Assembly: GCF_014384765.1 (NCBI RefSeq)
Contig: NZ_JACRSP010000002.1
Coordinates: 669,822-733,821 of the forward strand
DNA length: 64,000 nucleotides
Source of the DNA: Feifania hominis
Lineage (GTDB): Bacteria; Bacillota; Clostridia; Oscillospirales; Feifaniaceae
Direction of reading: 5' to 3'
Part shown: in pieces, positions 32,709-40,895 of the stretch
Position numbering within the stretch: the stretch's first letter is position 1
How the letters are laid out: every line of letters starts with the position of its first letter
Position numbers and translations under genes: made by a program
Notes under the pieces: generated by a model
Databases searched by the model: none
What the model was told of the DNA's origin: nothing
The model's input: the letters and a program-made list of their open reading frames with translations, nothing else

Positions 32709-35700
32709 CTATTTGAGAAGTGCCTGTATCAACCGCTGAAGCATGGTCGCAACCTCCGCACGGCTTGCGGTTCCGGTCGGGTCGAGTACGGCTCCCTCCC
32801 TGCCTGTAACAAGCCAGGAGCCGACCGCCCACTGCATGGCCTCTCTTGCCCAGTCGGCCGTCTTCTCCCCGTCGGAAAAGCGGGAGAGCTCTGCACTCTC
32901 AGACCGATCCATCCCGAGCGTGTTTGCATAGCGGAACATCATGACGGCGAGCTCCTGGCGGGTAATGAAGTCCTCCGGCAGAAAACCGTCTCCCTTGCCG
33001 TCGACAATGCCGTTTTCCGCCGCCCAGTTGACCGCTTCAAAGTACCACGTCTCCGCCGGCACATCGTCAAACCGTCCCTCGCCGCCCGCCGGCAGCCCCT
33101 CGAGCCGGTGGACAACCGTTACAAACATGGCGCGGGTCATCGGATCATTCGGGGCGAACTGAGTCTCACTGACCCCCTGGAAGAGTCCGCGCGCCACTGC
33201 AAAGGCCACATTGCTCTCAAACCAGTCGCCCTCTCTGACATCGGAGAACGCTCTGGGGCTGTCGATAACACACAGCGTGGCAGTGCCATCCAGCAGAGCT
33301 TTCGCTCCGGTCTTATCCACAGCGGACTTGGGGATCACCGCGAGACTTCCGTCGGTCTGTACAGCGGCGACTACCGCCCACACAGATGATGTGCCGGCAG
33401 GCAGATTTACCCGAATACCGCCATCGATTGTCTCAAGTGTCCGCGACCCCACTTTCACCTCTACGGTAAACGTGTCGGTCTCCTCTGCGGCACTGGTCTC
33501 TCTGGCAAGGGAGAACCTTACCTCGCCGCCCTCGGCGGCGAGTTGCTGCGCACCGGCGGCGGTCAGCGCCACACTTCCCACCGCGGTCTGAACGCTGACG
33601 CCAACTTTGGCGTCGGCGAGCGCCTGTGCGGCGCCGTTCGCCAGCGTGACGCCGACACTGTCTGCTCCGTCGGCATCAGCTGGGATGATAACCACCTGGC
33701 CACCCGCAGCAGCTGCCGATTTGACCTCGGCTGCTGTCACCGATGCCGTGGCGTTGCCGTCAGCGTCTACCGAGGCTTTCGGTGTCAGAGTCGCACTGGG
33801 CGCTGTGACCGTTGTACCGCCCGCGCCCCAGTCATCGGTGCCGGATTCTCTGCTCCAGTCATCGGTGTAATAGAAGACAACCTGATCGCCGGTCTTGAGA
33901 ATGCAGTCGTCAATGCCGACACTCGGCATCTTGCCGTTGACTTTGAACATCCAACCGCTGTTCGGCCCTCTGTCAAACTGAGCGAGAGTGACCGCCCCTT
34001 TGGTAATGGACTTGATGTATCCGTCGCTGAGGCCGTCGCAGGTCATATCGGCATCCGCAAAGGCCTTCTGCAATAGATGTGCGACGCTCGAGCCCTCAGG
34101 CATGGTGACGCTCGAGGCAAGCCAGCTGCTGCTCTCATCCGGCAGCACCGTGAATACGACCGTCACATTGGTGTCGCTCTCGGGGAGCTCGGTGGAAGCC
34201 TCCACCTTGCCAACACTATTGGCTCCAGCAGGGGTCAGAACGGGTTCGCCGCCCACCACATCGCTTGCGCAGTAGATGTTAAACGGCTGTACTGCCGCCC
34301 GTCTCACACCGTTTCGTTCTTCAAAGCTCTCAAGGGCAACCAGCGCCCGGAAGCCCTGCTCGGTTGCCAGCGCCTGGGCCTTTTCCCCCTGTTCGCCCGA
34401 CACATAGCCGGCGGTAAAACCCGTGGCACTCTCATTGACATAGAGCATGAGCGCATCACTCAGGCTGCAGCCATTTTTGACAAACCGCGGGTCGCTGCCC
34501 GGATCAATGCCCAGCGCGACCAGCCCAGTCACCACCATCGCATCGGAGTTGACGTTGCCATAGGAGCCGTTAGCCCCCTGAGCCGCACTCAGTCCCGTGA
34601 GCGCCCGATCGACAAAGTCCGTCACGGATGACTTGACACCGTAGGGATCCTCCTGTGCCAGATAGAATCGCGCCAGAGCAGCAAGAGCCGTGCCGGTGGT
34701 GTCGACGTCATCGTATTTTTCATTGCCCCAGATGGAGTAGAACAGGCCGTTGTCTCCCTGTGCACCCGTCAGCAGCGAGACCATGCGCTGAATTTGGCTT
34801 TCACTCAGGTTCACATTGCCCTGCTCATCGGCGAGAAGCACCCAGGGCGCCGCATAGTAACTGCTGCCAAGGTCCATTGTACGCAGCTTCTCGGCGTTGT
34901 TGTAAACGGTACCGTCGAGCGCGGTCAGCTGCGTGCTGTCAACACCGATTGCCGCTAAAACGATCTCGGCCTTGGCGCGATCGGTGACAAGCGCGCTGCT
35001 GCTCTGTAGAGCGTTGATGGTCAGATCCAGATAGTTCTGCCGGGCAGCCTCAGAGGTTTTTGCCTCACCAAGGCCCAGCTTTTCATACGCCGCCATGTCG
35101 AAGACGACCCAGTCTCCCGATTTTCCGACATAGGAATTGGCAATGTTGTTTGCGATCGTCGCGCGCACAGAGGCGGACGGATAGATGACCACCGACACCG
35201 GTTTGCGGAAATGTCTGCCGTCTCTGCTCCAACGCAGGGTGGCCGTCTCCGTCACCGCTTCGTTTTGCATGTTGGCCTTAATCAGCGTAATGGCGCCGTC
35301 TGCACACTGGAGATATCCGCTCTGAATATCATCGGCACTCTGGCTGCAGATGAGCTCAACATCGGGGTCCGCGGTCTCACCGTCCTTGAGCAGCGTCAAC
35401 TTGCCGGGAATCGAAGTTCCCGACGGCGCCGCGATCACATCGCTGTATTTGAGCGACTCGGTGAGAAGCTCCTCGGAGACTTCGGGCCAGGTGTGACCGA
35501 GTCTCTGTGCGAGTGTTCTGATCGACTCCAGATCGGCGACAGCCGTACCCGCGTGGGCATCTGCCGCCGCACCGGCGAGAGAATAGCTGCCCGCAATACG
35601 GCTCTGGGCAATGGTCCCCTTGCCGTAGAGCGCAAAACTCTTGCCGGTCGCGCCGGTGACTGTTCCCGTATTGTAGCAATCTGTGATGGACGGGTAGCAG

Positions 35701-38171
35701 TTGCCCGTCTGGCTGCCAGCCTCGCCGAGGAGCCCCGCGGCCCAGACGTCGGGCGCATAGATGGGGGCGAGGTTATAGCTGTTTTTCAGCTGAACACAGT
35801 TCTTGTTCGCGCCGACCAGTCCACCGACCTTGCGCTCGGCGTCAGCGCCCGTACAGACAATCAGGCCCGCATTGCAGCTGTTTTCAATCTGCAGACTGAC
35901 ACTGACCCACTGGTACTCCACATTGTCATCATAGCCGCCGACCAGACCGCCAATGCCCTCGCCGCCCCGCGCAAGCGAGGAGACCGTGGCCAGATTCGTG
36001 CAGTTGCGAATGACGACGTTGCCGCGGGCATAACCGGTGAGACCGCCCACTCTGCCGTAGGGCTCCGGGCAGTAGACTTCACCGTCAACAGTCAGATTCT
36101 CAACCGTTGCGTCGACAAGGCAACCGAAGAAGCCATAGTAACCAAAGGCTTCCTCGACGTTGAGACCGCTGACCGTATACCCTTTTCCGTCAAAGTGACC
36201 CATAAAGGGATTGACCGACTTGCTGCCAAGCGGCGTCCAGGAGACGTCTCCCAGATCAATGTCTCCGGCGAGTTCCACATACGCCTTGGAGTAGGCGGCA
36301 TCGCCGTCGTTTACTTTCTGGGCCAGCAGCGCGAGCTCTCGTCCGTCATGGATGAGATATGGCGATTGCTCACTTCCCTCGCCCTCGAGCGACTGGGCGA
36401 GGGTACCATCCCAGGCGGTGTTTTTCTCCAGTGTGAGAGCGAGCTGTGTTGTGCCGGGGACAGTGAAGCTGCCCTCTTTTGGCAGATGGCCCGGAGCCGA
36501 TACCGTGTAGGTGTATTCCCCGTCTGGCAGAGCAAAGCAGAGCGCATTGTCCGGCTTCGGCTGCATGACAAGTTCACCGTGCTTGACACTCACGCTTGCA
36601 GTCTCACCGCCTGCGTCTACGGCAAAAGTGACGTCGCTTGTCGTCTCACCGACGAGTGAGATCTCAATCCGATCGGCCTGAGAGACCTGAAAAGTCCCCG
36701 TTCCGCTCTCATAGCCAAATGCAGCCGCCGTGTAGTAGTAGTCGCCCGCCTCGAGCTCATAGGTCCATGCGCCGTTCTCCGAGGAACTGGCTGTGACGGT
36801 CTCACCGCCGGCGGAGGTTCCCCGCGAGAGGGTCACTTCCGCATGGACCGGTGTCACGGCCAGCACAACGGCGTAGGTCGGCACCTTTTCGGGCAGGACG
36901 ATGGTCTTGCTGTTCTCCCGGATCTTGCCCACAACCAGCTTGCCGGTCGCGTCGCCTCTGTCCGCCGTGCCCGATGTGGCGCTGTAGGTGTAAACACCCG
37001 TCGAAATGCCCTCAATGGCAAACCGGCCCGAAGCAGGCACGCCATTCGCATCGGTTTCACCCTGCGCACTCAGTACGTGGTCCCCGCTCAGTGTGACAGC
37101 CTTGGCTCCCGGCGCTGTGACAGTCAGCGATCGGCCGCTCTCGGCCAGGTCAGCTGTCCACGCCGGAACGGGATAGCCGCCCGTGCTGTCGCTGACAAAG
37201 CCCTCCAGCACAAGTTCACCAAATTCGGCCGTGGTCTTCCCGACAGCCGTGCCGTTCAGTGTCGCCGCCCCACTGCTCTTGGGGAGCATTTCAAATGGGC
37301 TGTATGCGCTGCTGTCGGGGTTTTTCTCCTTATCATAGTAAAAAGTGTCTGAAACAGTAACGCTCGGCGTACCCGATGCGACATAGGCGATCCCGCCTTT
37401 TTTGCCGCCCGTCACCTTGGCGCCGAGAAAGCTGTTTTTGAGCGTAATGGTGCCTGAAACGCTGGTAATGCTTCCGATGAAGCCGCCGCCTCGGCCGCTC
37501 GAGCTGCCAGCTGCGACGTCACCCAGCACCGCGCTGTTCTCAAATGCCGCCGAGCTTGCATAGCCGATATACCCAATCATTCCTCCGAGCTGATCCGTTC
37601 CCGTTCCGGTGAGCGCAACGTCGGTGACACAGTTTTCAATCGTGACACTTGCGCCGTTGACATAGCCGATCAGGCCGCCGAGGTAAATGGTGCCCGTTGA
37701 ATGTGTGCTCGTGATCGCGCCGCTGACCCGACAGTTTTCCACGCTGCTTTCATCGGCCTGTATCACACCAACCAGAGTACCCAGATGGTTGTAGTTCTGG
37801 TCGGCCGTTATTGTGATATTCTCGACGACAACATTGCGTACTGTGCCGTCGAGCTCTGCAATCAGGCCGGTATACACAGGATCCCACATGGTTCCCGCCG
37901 CGCCCGACAGACTCAGATTGGAAATGGTGTACCCATTGCCGTCAAACGTGCCCGTCAGCTTTGCAATGGGCTGCATCTGTCTGCCTGCCATATTGAGATC
38001 GCAGGCGAGTTCGACGTCGCCTGTGATCTCTGTACCGCCGAGAGCGATCAAATCCTCTTCGCTCTCGATGATATGAGTTGTTGTCTGCGCCTGTGCGGCC
38101 ACTGCGGGCACCGGCAGCAGACTGAAAGCCAGCGCCAATACAAGCGCCAGAGACAAAATTCTCTTCTTCAT
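32709..38171 (-). CDS. Giant SLH surface protein with transcobalamin/intrinsic-factor-like core (alpha-barrel + DUF4430), cobalamin-riboswitch controlled
   Basis: The protein has 1820 residues. Order: Sec signal peptide (1-26, ending AVAA); GLUG-rich beta-helix region (30-330, e.g. FDGNGYTISNL); PEGA/Ig-like modules (340-575); second GLUG region (590-900); a helical region (about 1007-1302) with prenyltransferase/alpha-alpha-barrel-like repeats (DVDTTGTALAALARFY, DAMVVTGLVALGI); a DUF4430 domain (about 1333-1438) with the hallmark GPNSGWMFKVNG; a linker domain; and three SLH repeats (about 1640-1818) for anchoring to secondary wall polymers. The alpha-barrel then DUF4430-type beta-domain order is that of vertebrate intrinsic factor and transcobalamin. 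Control by a B12 riboswitch supports cobalamin capture at the cell surface. Fold assignment for the helical part is inference. Confidence 0.82.
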   Translation of the reverse strand: MKKRILSLALVLALAFSLLPVPAVAAQAQTTTHIIESEEDLIALGGTEITGDVELACDLNMAGRQMQPIAKLTGTFDGNGYTISNLSLSGAAGTMWDPVYTGLIAELDGTVRNVVVENITITADQNYNHLGTLVGVIQADESSVENCRVSGAITSTHSTGTIYLGGLIGYVNGASVTIENCVTDVALTGTGTDQLGGMIGYIGYASSAAFENSAVLGDVAAGSSSGRGGGFIGSITSVSGTITLKNSFLGAKVTGGKKGGIAYVASGTPSVTVSDTFYYDKEKNPDSSAYSPFEMLPKSSGAATLNGTAVGKTTAEFGELVLEGFVSDSTGGYPVPAWTADLAESGRSLTVTAPGAKAVTLSGDHVLSAQGETDANGVPASGRFAIEGISTGVYTYSATSGTADRGDATGKLVVGKIRENSKTIVLPEKVPTYAVVLAVTPVHAEVTLSRGTSAGGETVTASSSENGAWTYELEAGDYYYTAAAFGYESGTGTFQVSQADRIEISLVGETTSDVTFAVDAGGETASVSVKHGELVMQPKPDNALCFALPDGEYTYTVSAPGHLPKEGSFTVPGTTQLALTLEKNTAWDGTLAQSLEGEGSEQSPYLIHDGRELALLAQKVNDGDAAYSKAYVELAGDIDLGDVSWTPLGSKSVNPFMGHFDGKGYTVSGLNVEEAFGYYGFFGCLVDATVENLTVDGEVYCPEPYGRVGGLTGYARGNVVIRNCTNLATVSSLARGGEGIGGLVGGYDDNVEYQWVSVSLQIENSCNAGLIVCTGADAERKVGGLVGANKNCVQLKNSYNLAPIYAPDVWAAGLLGEAGSQTGNCYPSITDCYNTGTVTGATGKSFALYGKGTIAQSRIAGSYSLAGAAADAHAGTAVADLESIRTLAQRLGHTWPEVSEELLTESLKYSDVIAAPSGTSIPGKLTLLKDGETADPDVELICSQSADDIQSGYLQCADGAITLIKANMQNEAVTETATLRWSRDGRHFRKPVSVVIYPSASVRATIANNIANSYVGKSGDWVVFDMAAYEKLGLGEAKTSEAARQNYLDLTINALQSSSALVTDRAKAEIVLAAIGVDSTQLTALDGTVYNNAEKLRTMDLGSSYYAAPWVLLADEQGNVNLSESQIQRMVSLLTGAQGDNGLFYSIWGNEKYDDVDTTGTALAALARFYLAQEDPYGVKSSVTDFVDRALTGLSAAQGANGSYGNVNSDAMVVTGLVALGIDPGSDPRFVKNGCSLSDALMLYVNESATGFTAGYVSGEQGEKAQALATEQGFRALVALESFEERNGVRRAAVQPFNIYCASDVVGGEPVLTPAGANSVGKVEASTELPESDTNVTVVFTVLPDESSSWLASSVTMPEGSSVAHLLQKAFADADMTCDGLSDGYIKSITKGAVTLAQFDRGPNSGWMFKVNGKMPSVGIDDCILKTGDQVVFYYTDDWSRESGTDDWGAGGTTVTAPSATLTPKASVDADGNATASVTAAEVKSAAAAGGQVVIIPADADGADSVGVTLANGAAQALADAKVGVSVQTAVGSVALTAAGAQQLAAEGGEVRFSLARETSAAEETDTFTVEVKVGSRTLETIDGGIRVNLPAGTSSVWAVVAAVQTDGSLAVIPKSAVDKTGAKALLDGTATLCVIDSPRAFSDVREGDWFESNVAFAVARGLFQGVSETQFAPNDPMTRAMFVTVVHRLEGLPAGGEGRFDDVPAETWYFEAVNWAAENGIVDGKGDGFLPEDFITRQELAVMMFRYANTLGMDRSESAELSRFSDGEKTADWAREAMQWAVGSWLVTGREGAVLDPTGTASRAEVATMLQRLIQALLK

Positions 38172-38370
38172 GTTTTACCTCCTCATTCTTTGCACAATAT
38201 CTCAAATAGCCAGTGGCTATGTTTTTTCAACCCCGCCGACAGGATTCAGCCGTTTTATTGGGAAACAATAAAACGGCCGCGGCGCCATTCCATAGAAGAA
38301 TGATGCCGCGGCCGTTTTTCCGCGTTTTGTTTGCCTGTCCGCCATACAACACCGTAGCGGAACCCGCAGT
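38172..38370 (-). promoter_or_regulatory. 5' leader/expression platform of the SLH gene
   Basis: Between the riboswitch aptamer and the ATG lie a strong intrinsic terminator hairpin (38269-38320: cggccgcggc / gccgcggccg with a following TTTTATTG) and a further inverted repeat (38250-38278: gccgttttattg / caataaaacggc) that reuses the terminator's 3' arm. This is the expected layout of a transcriptional off-switch in the absence of other genes. A Shine-Dalgarno GGAGGTAAAAC precedes the ATG. Confidence 0.75.
38269..38320 (-). terminator. Riboswitch-controlled intrinsic terminator
   Basis: On the - strand the stem aacggccgcggc / gccgcggccgtt encloses an imperfect upper helix and is followed by TTATTGTTT. 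It lies 50 bases past the aptamer and about 100 bases before the SLH start codon, the usual place for a B12-responsive terminator. Confidence 0.75.
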
Positions 38371-38582
38371 TCTCTTGCAGGTCTCCTGACTTGCGCTTTC
38401 AGACATAGAGGTCAGCGGTCTGTCCCCGCCTTACCAGCCCGAGAGCCAGTGGCCGACTTTCGTCGTGGGGACAGCCTCAGCGCATACAGTGGCGGCGGCC
38501 GTTCAGGACTTCCGCCGGGCGGCGGTTACCTGATTCCCTTTTCATCCCGCACCGTACACATGCCGGTGCGGGCCACAAGAGA
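38371..38582 (-). promoter_or_regulatory. Cobalamin (B12) riboswitch aptamer
   Basis: The - strand sequence shows the cobalamin aptamer consensus: AAAAGGGAATCAGGT (38530-38544), GCCGCCACTGT, GGCTGGTAAGGCGGGG-like elements, and the B12-box AAGTCAGGAGACCTGC (38378-38393). A P1 helix TCTCTTG / CAAGAGA closes the 212-base structure at its ends, and a 9-bp GC stem (cccgcaccg / cggtgcggg) forms an adjacent arm. Binding of adenosyl- or other cobalamins normally shuts off the downstream gene, here the SLH surface protein. Confidence 0.92.
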
Positions 38583-38616
38583 GCTTCTTTCCATTTTAAG
38601 GTTATCAACTGTCTCT

Positions 38617-38645
38617 ACCATATCATTTCACGCCGGCTTTGTAAA
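38617..38645 (-). promoter_or_regulatory. Promoter of the riboswitch-SLH transcript
   Basis: On the - strand TTTACA (38645-38640) and TATGGT (38622-38617) are separated by 17 bases, placing the transcription start just upstream of the aptamer's P1 helix. Confidence 0.6.
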
Positions 38646-38811
38646 GTGGACCAATGGAGATTTCAGCGGACCAATTCTCCCCCCGAGCCCATTTTGCGCC
38701 GAAGTAAAATCACGCTGTATCCGCTCCCCGTCTGCGGTACTCTGAAGATATGAAAATTAGCTGGTATCAAGGCTTTCCGCGTGCAGAAAGCGCACAAAAG
38801 CCCCGGCGAAG

Positions 38812-38855
38812 AAAAAACCCGAAAGCCACTTGTATCAAGGCTTTCGGGTTTTCTA
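38812..38855 (-). terminator. Terminator of the tRNA-Asp/tRNA-Thr transcript
   Basis: The stem aaaacccgaaagcc / ggctttcgggtttt sits directly past the tRNA-Thr 3' end, with a T-rich tail (TTTTTTCTTC) on the - strand. Confidence 0.8.
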
Positions 38856-38931
38856 TGGAGCTGCTGACCAGATTCGAACTGGTGACCTCTTCCTTACCAA
38901 GGAAGTGCTCTGCCTACTGAGCTACAGCAGC
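38856..38931 (-). tRNA. tRNA-Thr (GGT)
   Basis: 76 nt with encoded CCA. The acceptor stem GCTGCTG/CAGCAGC, the D-arm TAGCTCAGTAGGCAGAGC, the anticodon stem CTTCC/GGAAG with loop TTGGTAA (anticodon GGT), and the T-arm CCAGTTCGAATCTGG are all intact. Confidence 0.95.
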
Positions 38932-38934
38932 ATA

Positions 38935-38954
38935 TGGCGACCGGGATGGGGATC
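38935..38954 (-). pseudogene. Truncated copy of tRNA-Asp 3' end
   Basis: tggcgaccgggatgggga matches the last ~18 nt of the tRNA-Asp gene (39117-39136) with one change, including the CCA, and then diverges. It lies 182 bases downstream of the intact tRNA, at the other end of the segment that holds the palindromic repeat module. Not a functional tRNA. Confidence 0.7.
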
Positions 38955-38998
38955 CCGCCTGCTGCGCAGGCGATACGCTCGGCCTTGCGGCCTCCCGC

Positions 38999-39056
38999 TT
39001 TCGGCTGAAAACATGCCACCGGCATGTTTTCTTAACGCCGAAACCCTCTCGGGTTC
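38999..39056 (+). repeat. tRNA-associated palindromic repeat module, copy 1
   Basis: A 58-base module beginning tttcggctgaaaacatgcc has a core palindrome AAAACATGCC-acc-GGCATGTTTT and an end taacgccgaaaccctctcgg. It is nearly identical to the copy at 61222-61279 and, in inverted orientation, to 63154-63189. It lies between tRNA-Asp and the truncated tRNA-Asp 3' copy. Confidence 0.8.
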
Positions 39057-39116
39057 TCGCCCAATGGGCGATTCTCTATTTCATGGCTCTGTTGAAAACA
39101 GAACCGGGCTTGTCTT

Positions 39117-39193
39117 TGGCGACCGAGATGGGGCTCGAACCCACGACCTCTAGCGTGACAGGCTAGCGTTCTAACCAGCTGAACTACTCGGCC
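39117..39193 (-). tRNA. tRNA-Asp (GTC)
   Basis: 77 nt with encoded CCA. Acceptor GGCCGAG/CTCGGTC (one G-U pair), D-arm TAGTTCAGCTGGTTAGAAC, anticodon stem CTAGC/GCTAG with loop CTGTCAC (anticodon GTC), T-arm GTGGGTTCGAGCCCCAT. Confidence 0.95.
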
Positions 39194-39294
39194 ACATGGA
39201 CGAATAAAAAAGCCTCACAACGCATATTGGGCCGTTCGGCTTATTTATTATATCGGCTTTGCCCTTTGCTGTCAAGTTCTTATTTGATTTTATT

Positions 39295-39323
39295 CATAGT
39301 TTGCCCCCGCCGTCTCATATGAT
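39295..39323 (+). promoter_or_regulatory. Possible sporulation (sigma-E-type) promoter of the cwlJ-like gene
   Basis: CATAGTT (39295-39301) and CATATGAT (39316-39323) are spaced by 14 bases, resembling the sigma-E pattern (ATA ... CATACAxT). It lies 26 bases upstream of the cortex-hydrolase ATG. The match is partial; the support comes largely from the sporulation nature of the two genes. Confidence 0.35.
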
Positions 39324-39348
39324 GAACTATTGGAAAGGAGTGATGCCA

Positions 39349-39789
39349 ATGGCCTATTCGGATCGGGAACTGCTCGCGCGTCTCATCCAGTGCGAGGCCG
39401 GCGGCGAGGGTGACAACGGCATGCGTGCCGTGGCGAGCGTGGTCATGAACCGTGTGCATGCCCCGGGCGGCGAATATGCCCGCGTCGGGCAGCAGAGCAT
39501 CCGCAACATCATCTACCAGCAGGATCAGTTCACCTGTCTGAAGACCTCTCTCGGCGGGCAGCCCTATATGCAGAACATCTACAACATGCGCCCGGAGCAG
39601 ATTCACTACGACATTGCCGACTGGGCAATCGCGGGCAACCGCCTTTACAATCTGGGGCAGGCGCTGTGGTTTTTCAACCCCTACTCTGAGACCTGTCCCC
39701 CCTACTTCCCCACCACCGTCGGGACTTTTGTCGTCCGCATCGGAGACCACTGTTTTTACAACCCGACTGACGCCTATTATTCTACCTGA
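39349..39789 (+). CDS. Spore cortex-lytic cell wall hydrolase, CwlJ/SleB family
   Basis: The 146-residue catalytic domain (Hydrolase_2) starts AYSDRELLARLIQCEAGGEG, with the catalytic Glu in CEAGGEG. VASVVMNRVHAPGG and a C-terminal tyrosine-rich segment follow. There is no signal peptide and no peptidoglycan-binding domain, as in CwlJ rather than SleB. CwlJ degrades muramic-delta-lactam cortex during germination and needs GerQ in the coat; the next gene encodes a GerQ-like protein. The second ATG (39349) is chosen because AAAGGAG is 8 bases upstream; the ATG at 39343 is too close. Confidence 0.87.
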   Translation: MAYSDRELLARLIQCEAGGEGDNGMRAVASVVMNRVHAPGGEYARVGQQSIRNIIYQQDQFTCLKTSLGGQPYMQNIYNMRPEQIHYDIADWAIAGNRLYNLGQALWFFNPYSETCPPYFPTTVGTFVVRIGDHCFYNPTDAYYST

Positions 39790-39807
39790 GAAAGGAATGA
39801 ATCTGTC

Positions 39808-40167
39808 ATGTACAATGTCAACTTCAAACCGGCCGAGGAGCTGTCGCCGCGCCCCACGGAGAGCGAGGCGGTCCTTGCGAATCCCCAGACCAACGAGGAG
39901 GTTGTGGGCGGCTCCATACAGGGGGTTCTCTCCGACAACATCGGCTACTATGTCGTCATTCAATTTCTCATCGGCACCAATACGCTTGTCGCGCGCGAGG
40001 GCGTTCTCTATGCCGTCGGCATCAACTATGTCACGCTCTATGACCCGCTCGCCGACAACTACACGGTCTGCGACATGTACTCCATCAAGTTTGTGACTTT
40101 CTACGACTCGCGCACAAGACCCGCCTCACTGAATAATGTACCCAATCTCAACACGTTTCCATCCTGA
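39808..40167 (+). CDS. GerQ-like spore coat protein
   Basis: The 119-residue protein has SIQGVLSDNIGYYVVIQFLI, then TLVAREGVLYAVGINYVTLY and DMYSIKFVTFYDS. The beta-rich domain and its place directly after a CwlJ-type hydrolase match GerQ (YwdL), which anchors CwlJ in the coat of Bacillus and Clostridium spores. Sequence identity to B. subtilis GerQ cannot be measured here, so the call leans on gene pairing. A clear terminator follows. The ribosome binding site GAAAGGAATGAA precedes the ATG. Confidence 0.65.
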   Translation: MYNVNFKPAEELSPRPTESEAVLANPQTNEEVVGGSIQGVLSDNIGYYVVIQFLIGTNTLVAREGVLYAVGINYVTLYDPLADNYTVCDMYSIKFVTFYDSRTRPASLNNVPNLNTFPS

Positions 40168-40177
40168 ACATGGTTTT

Positions 40178-40209
40178 GGCGCCCGGCTGTCAGCCGGGCG
40201 CCTTTTTTG
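40178..40209 (+). terminator. Intrinsic terminator after cwlJ-gerQ
   Basis: Perfect stem ggcgcccggct / agccgggcgcc followed by TTTTTT on the + strand. Confidence 0.92.
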
Positions 40210-40220
40210 CTGAATTCACA

Positions 40221-40895
40221 TCAGACAGCCGCCATCTCATTGAGCTTTTCTGCGACCGCGCCGTAGCCGGAGTAAAAGCTGCACAGCAGCGGCGTTGTCA
40301 CATCTCCCAGCTCCGGCAACAGTGCGCGCATGGACACCTGGGCCATGACGATGGCGTCATAGCGCATCCCGTCCAGCTTGCGGATCTGTTCCATCAGCAG
40401 ACGGTTGTGCTCCTCGGGTCTTCCAGCCTGCAGCGCATCCCAGGCGTCGTTTTGCAGATACGAGTCGCACCGCATCTGTTTTCCCTGCTCCCGCCCCACG
40501 CTCTCAATCAGCCGTGCGCTCGGGCCGAGAGTGGTTTCCAGCGTGGCAATGAGCGCGATTCTCTCACCCAGCTCAACCGCCTGTCTGGCCATGGGCAGAT
40601 CGATCTTCATGACCGGAATGTGAACCGCCTGCGCATAGATGTCAGCCACTTCCCCCACTGTGGAGCAGGAGTTGACAATCAGGTCTGCCCCCGATATTTC
40701 GGCCGCTCTGGCATAGAGCGTCATCCGGTCTATGATCTCCTGCGTGGGGCCCCCATTTGCCCGCACATCGGCGAGAATGGTGCTGTCGGTGATGAATTCC
40801 ACTCTCACTCCTGGAACGTTTTCTTTCAAAAATGCCACGGTGTCATCCCGCCTGGCAAAGCTGGTCTGTAAAATGCAGACATGCGGCTTTTTCAT
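40221..40895 (-). CDS. Aspartate/glutamate/hydantoin racemase-like protein
   Basis: The 224-residue protein has the two-domain Asp/Glu racemase fold with both catalytic cysteine sites visible: LIVNSCSTVGEVADIYAQ (first Cys) and LLCSFYSGYGAVAEKL (second). It could racemise an amino acid, hydantoin or related alpha-carbon acid, or isomerise maleate-like substrates. It is the last gene of a leftward run with split transketolase, aldolase and PfkB kinase, and overlaps the upstream transketolase gene in ATGA form. That pathway context is unusual for an amino acid racemase. Confidence 0.75.
   Translation of the reverse strand: MKKPHVCILQTSFARRDDTVAFLKENVPGVRVEFITDSTILADVRANGGPTQEIIDRMTLYARAAEISGADLIVNSCSTVGEVADIYAQAVHIPVMKIDLPMARQAVELGERIALIATLETTLGPSARLIESVGREQGKQMRCDSYLQNDAWDALQAGRPEEHNRLLMEQIRKLDGMRYDAIVMAQVSMRALLPELGDVTTPLLCSFYSGYGAVAEKLNEMAAV

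Noticed and set aside
35211..36659. 482-residue + strand frame inside the giant SLH gene
   Set aside because: Antisense to a continuous 5.5-kb coding frame with recognisable domains; no RBS.
38449..38745. Small + strand ORF over the cobalamin riboswitch
   Set aside because: The sequence is explained by the aptamer on the other strand; no RBS or family similarity.
38830..39153. 107-residue + strand frame crossing tRNA-Thr and tRNA-Asp
   Set aside because: It translates tRNA genes and the palindromic repeat; similar spurious peptides appear at the other copies (61134-61505, 62922-63179).
40221..40895. Reading the racemase-like gene as ordinary glutamate racemase (murI)
   Set aside because: Coupled to sugar enzymes and lacking the MurI-specific sequence patterns; only the superfamily is supported.
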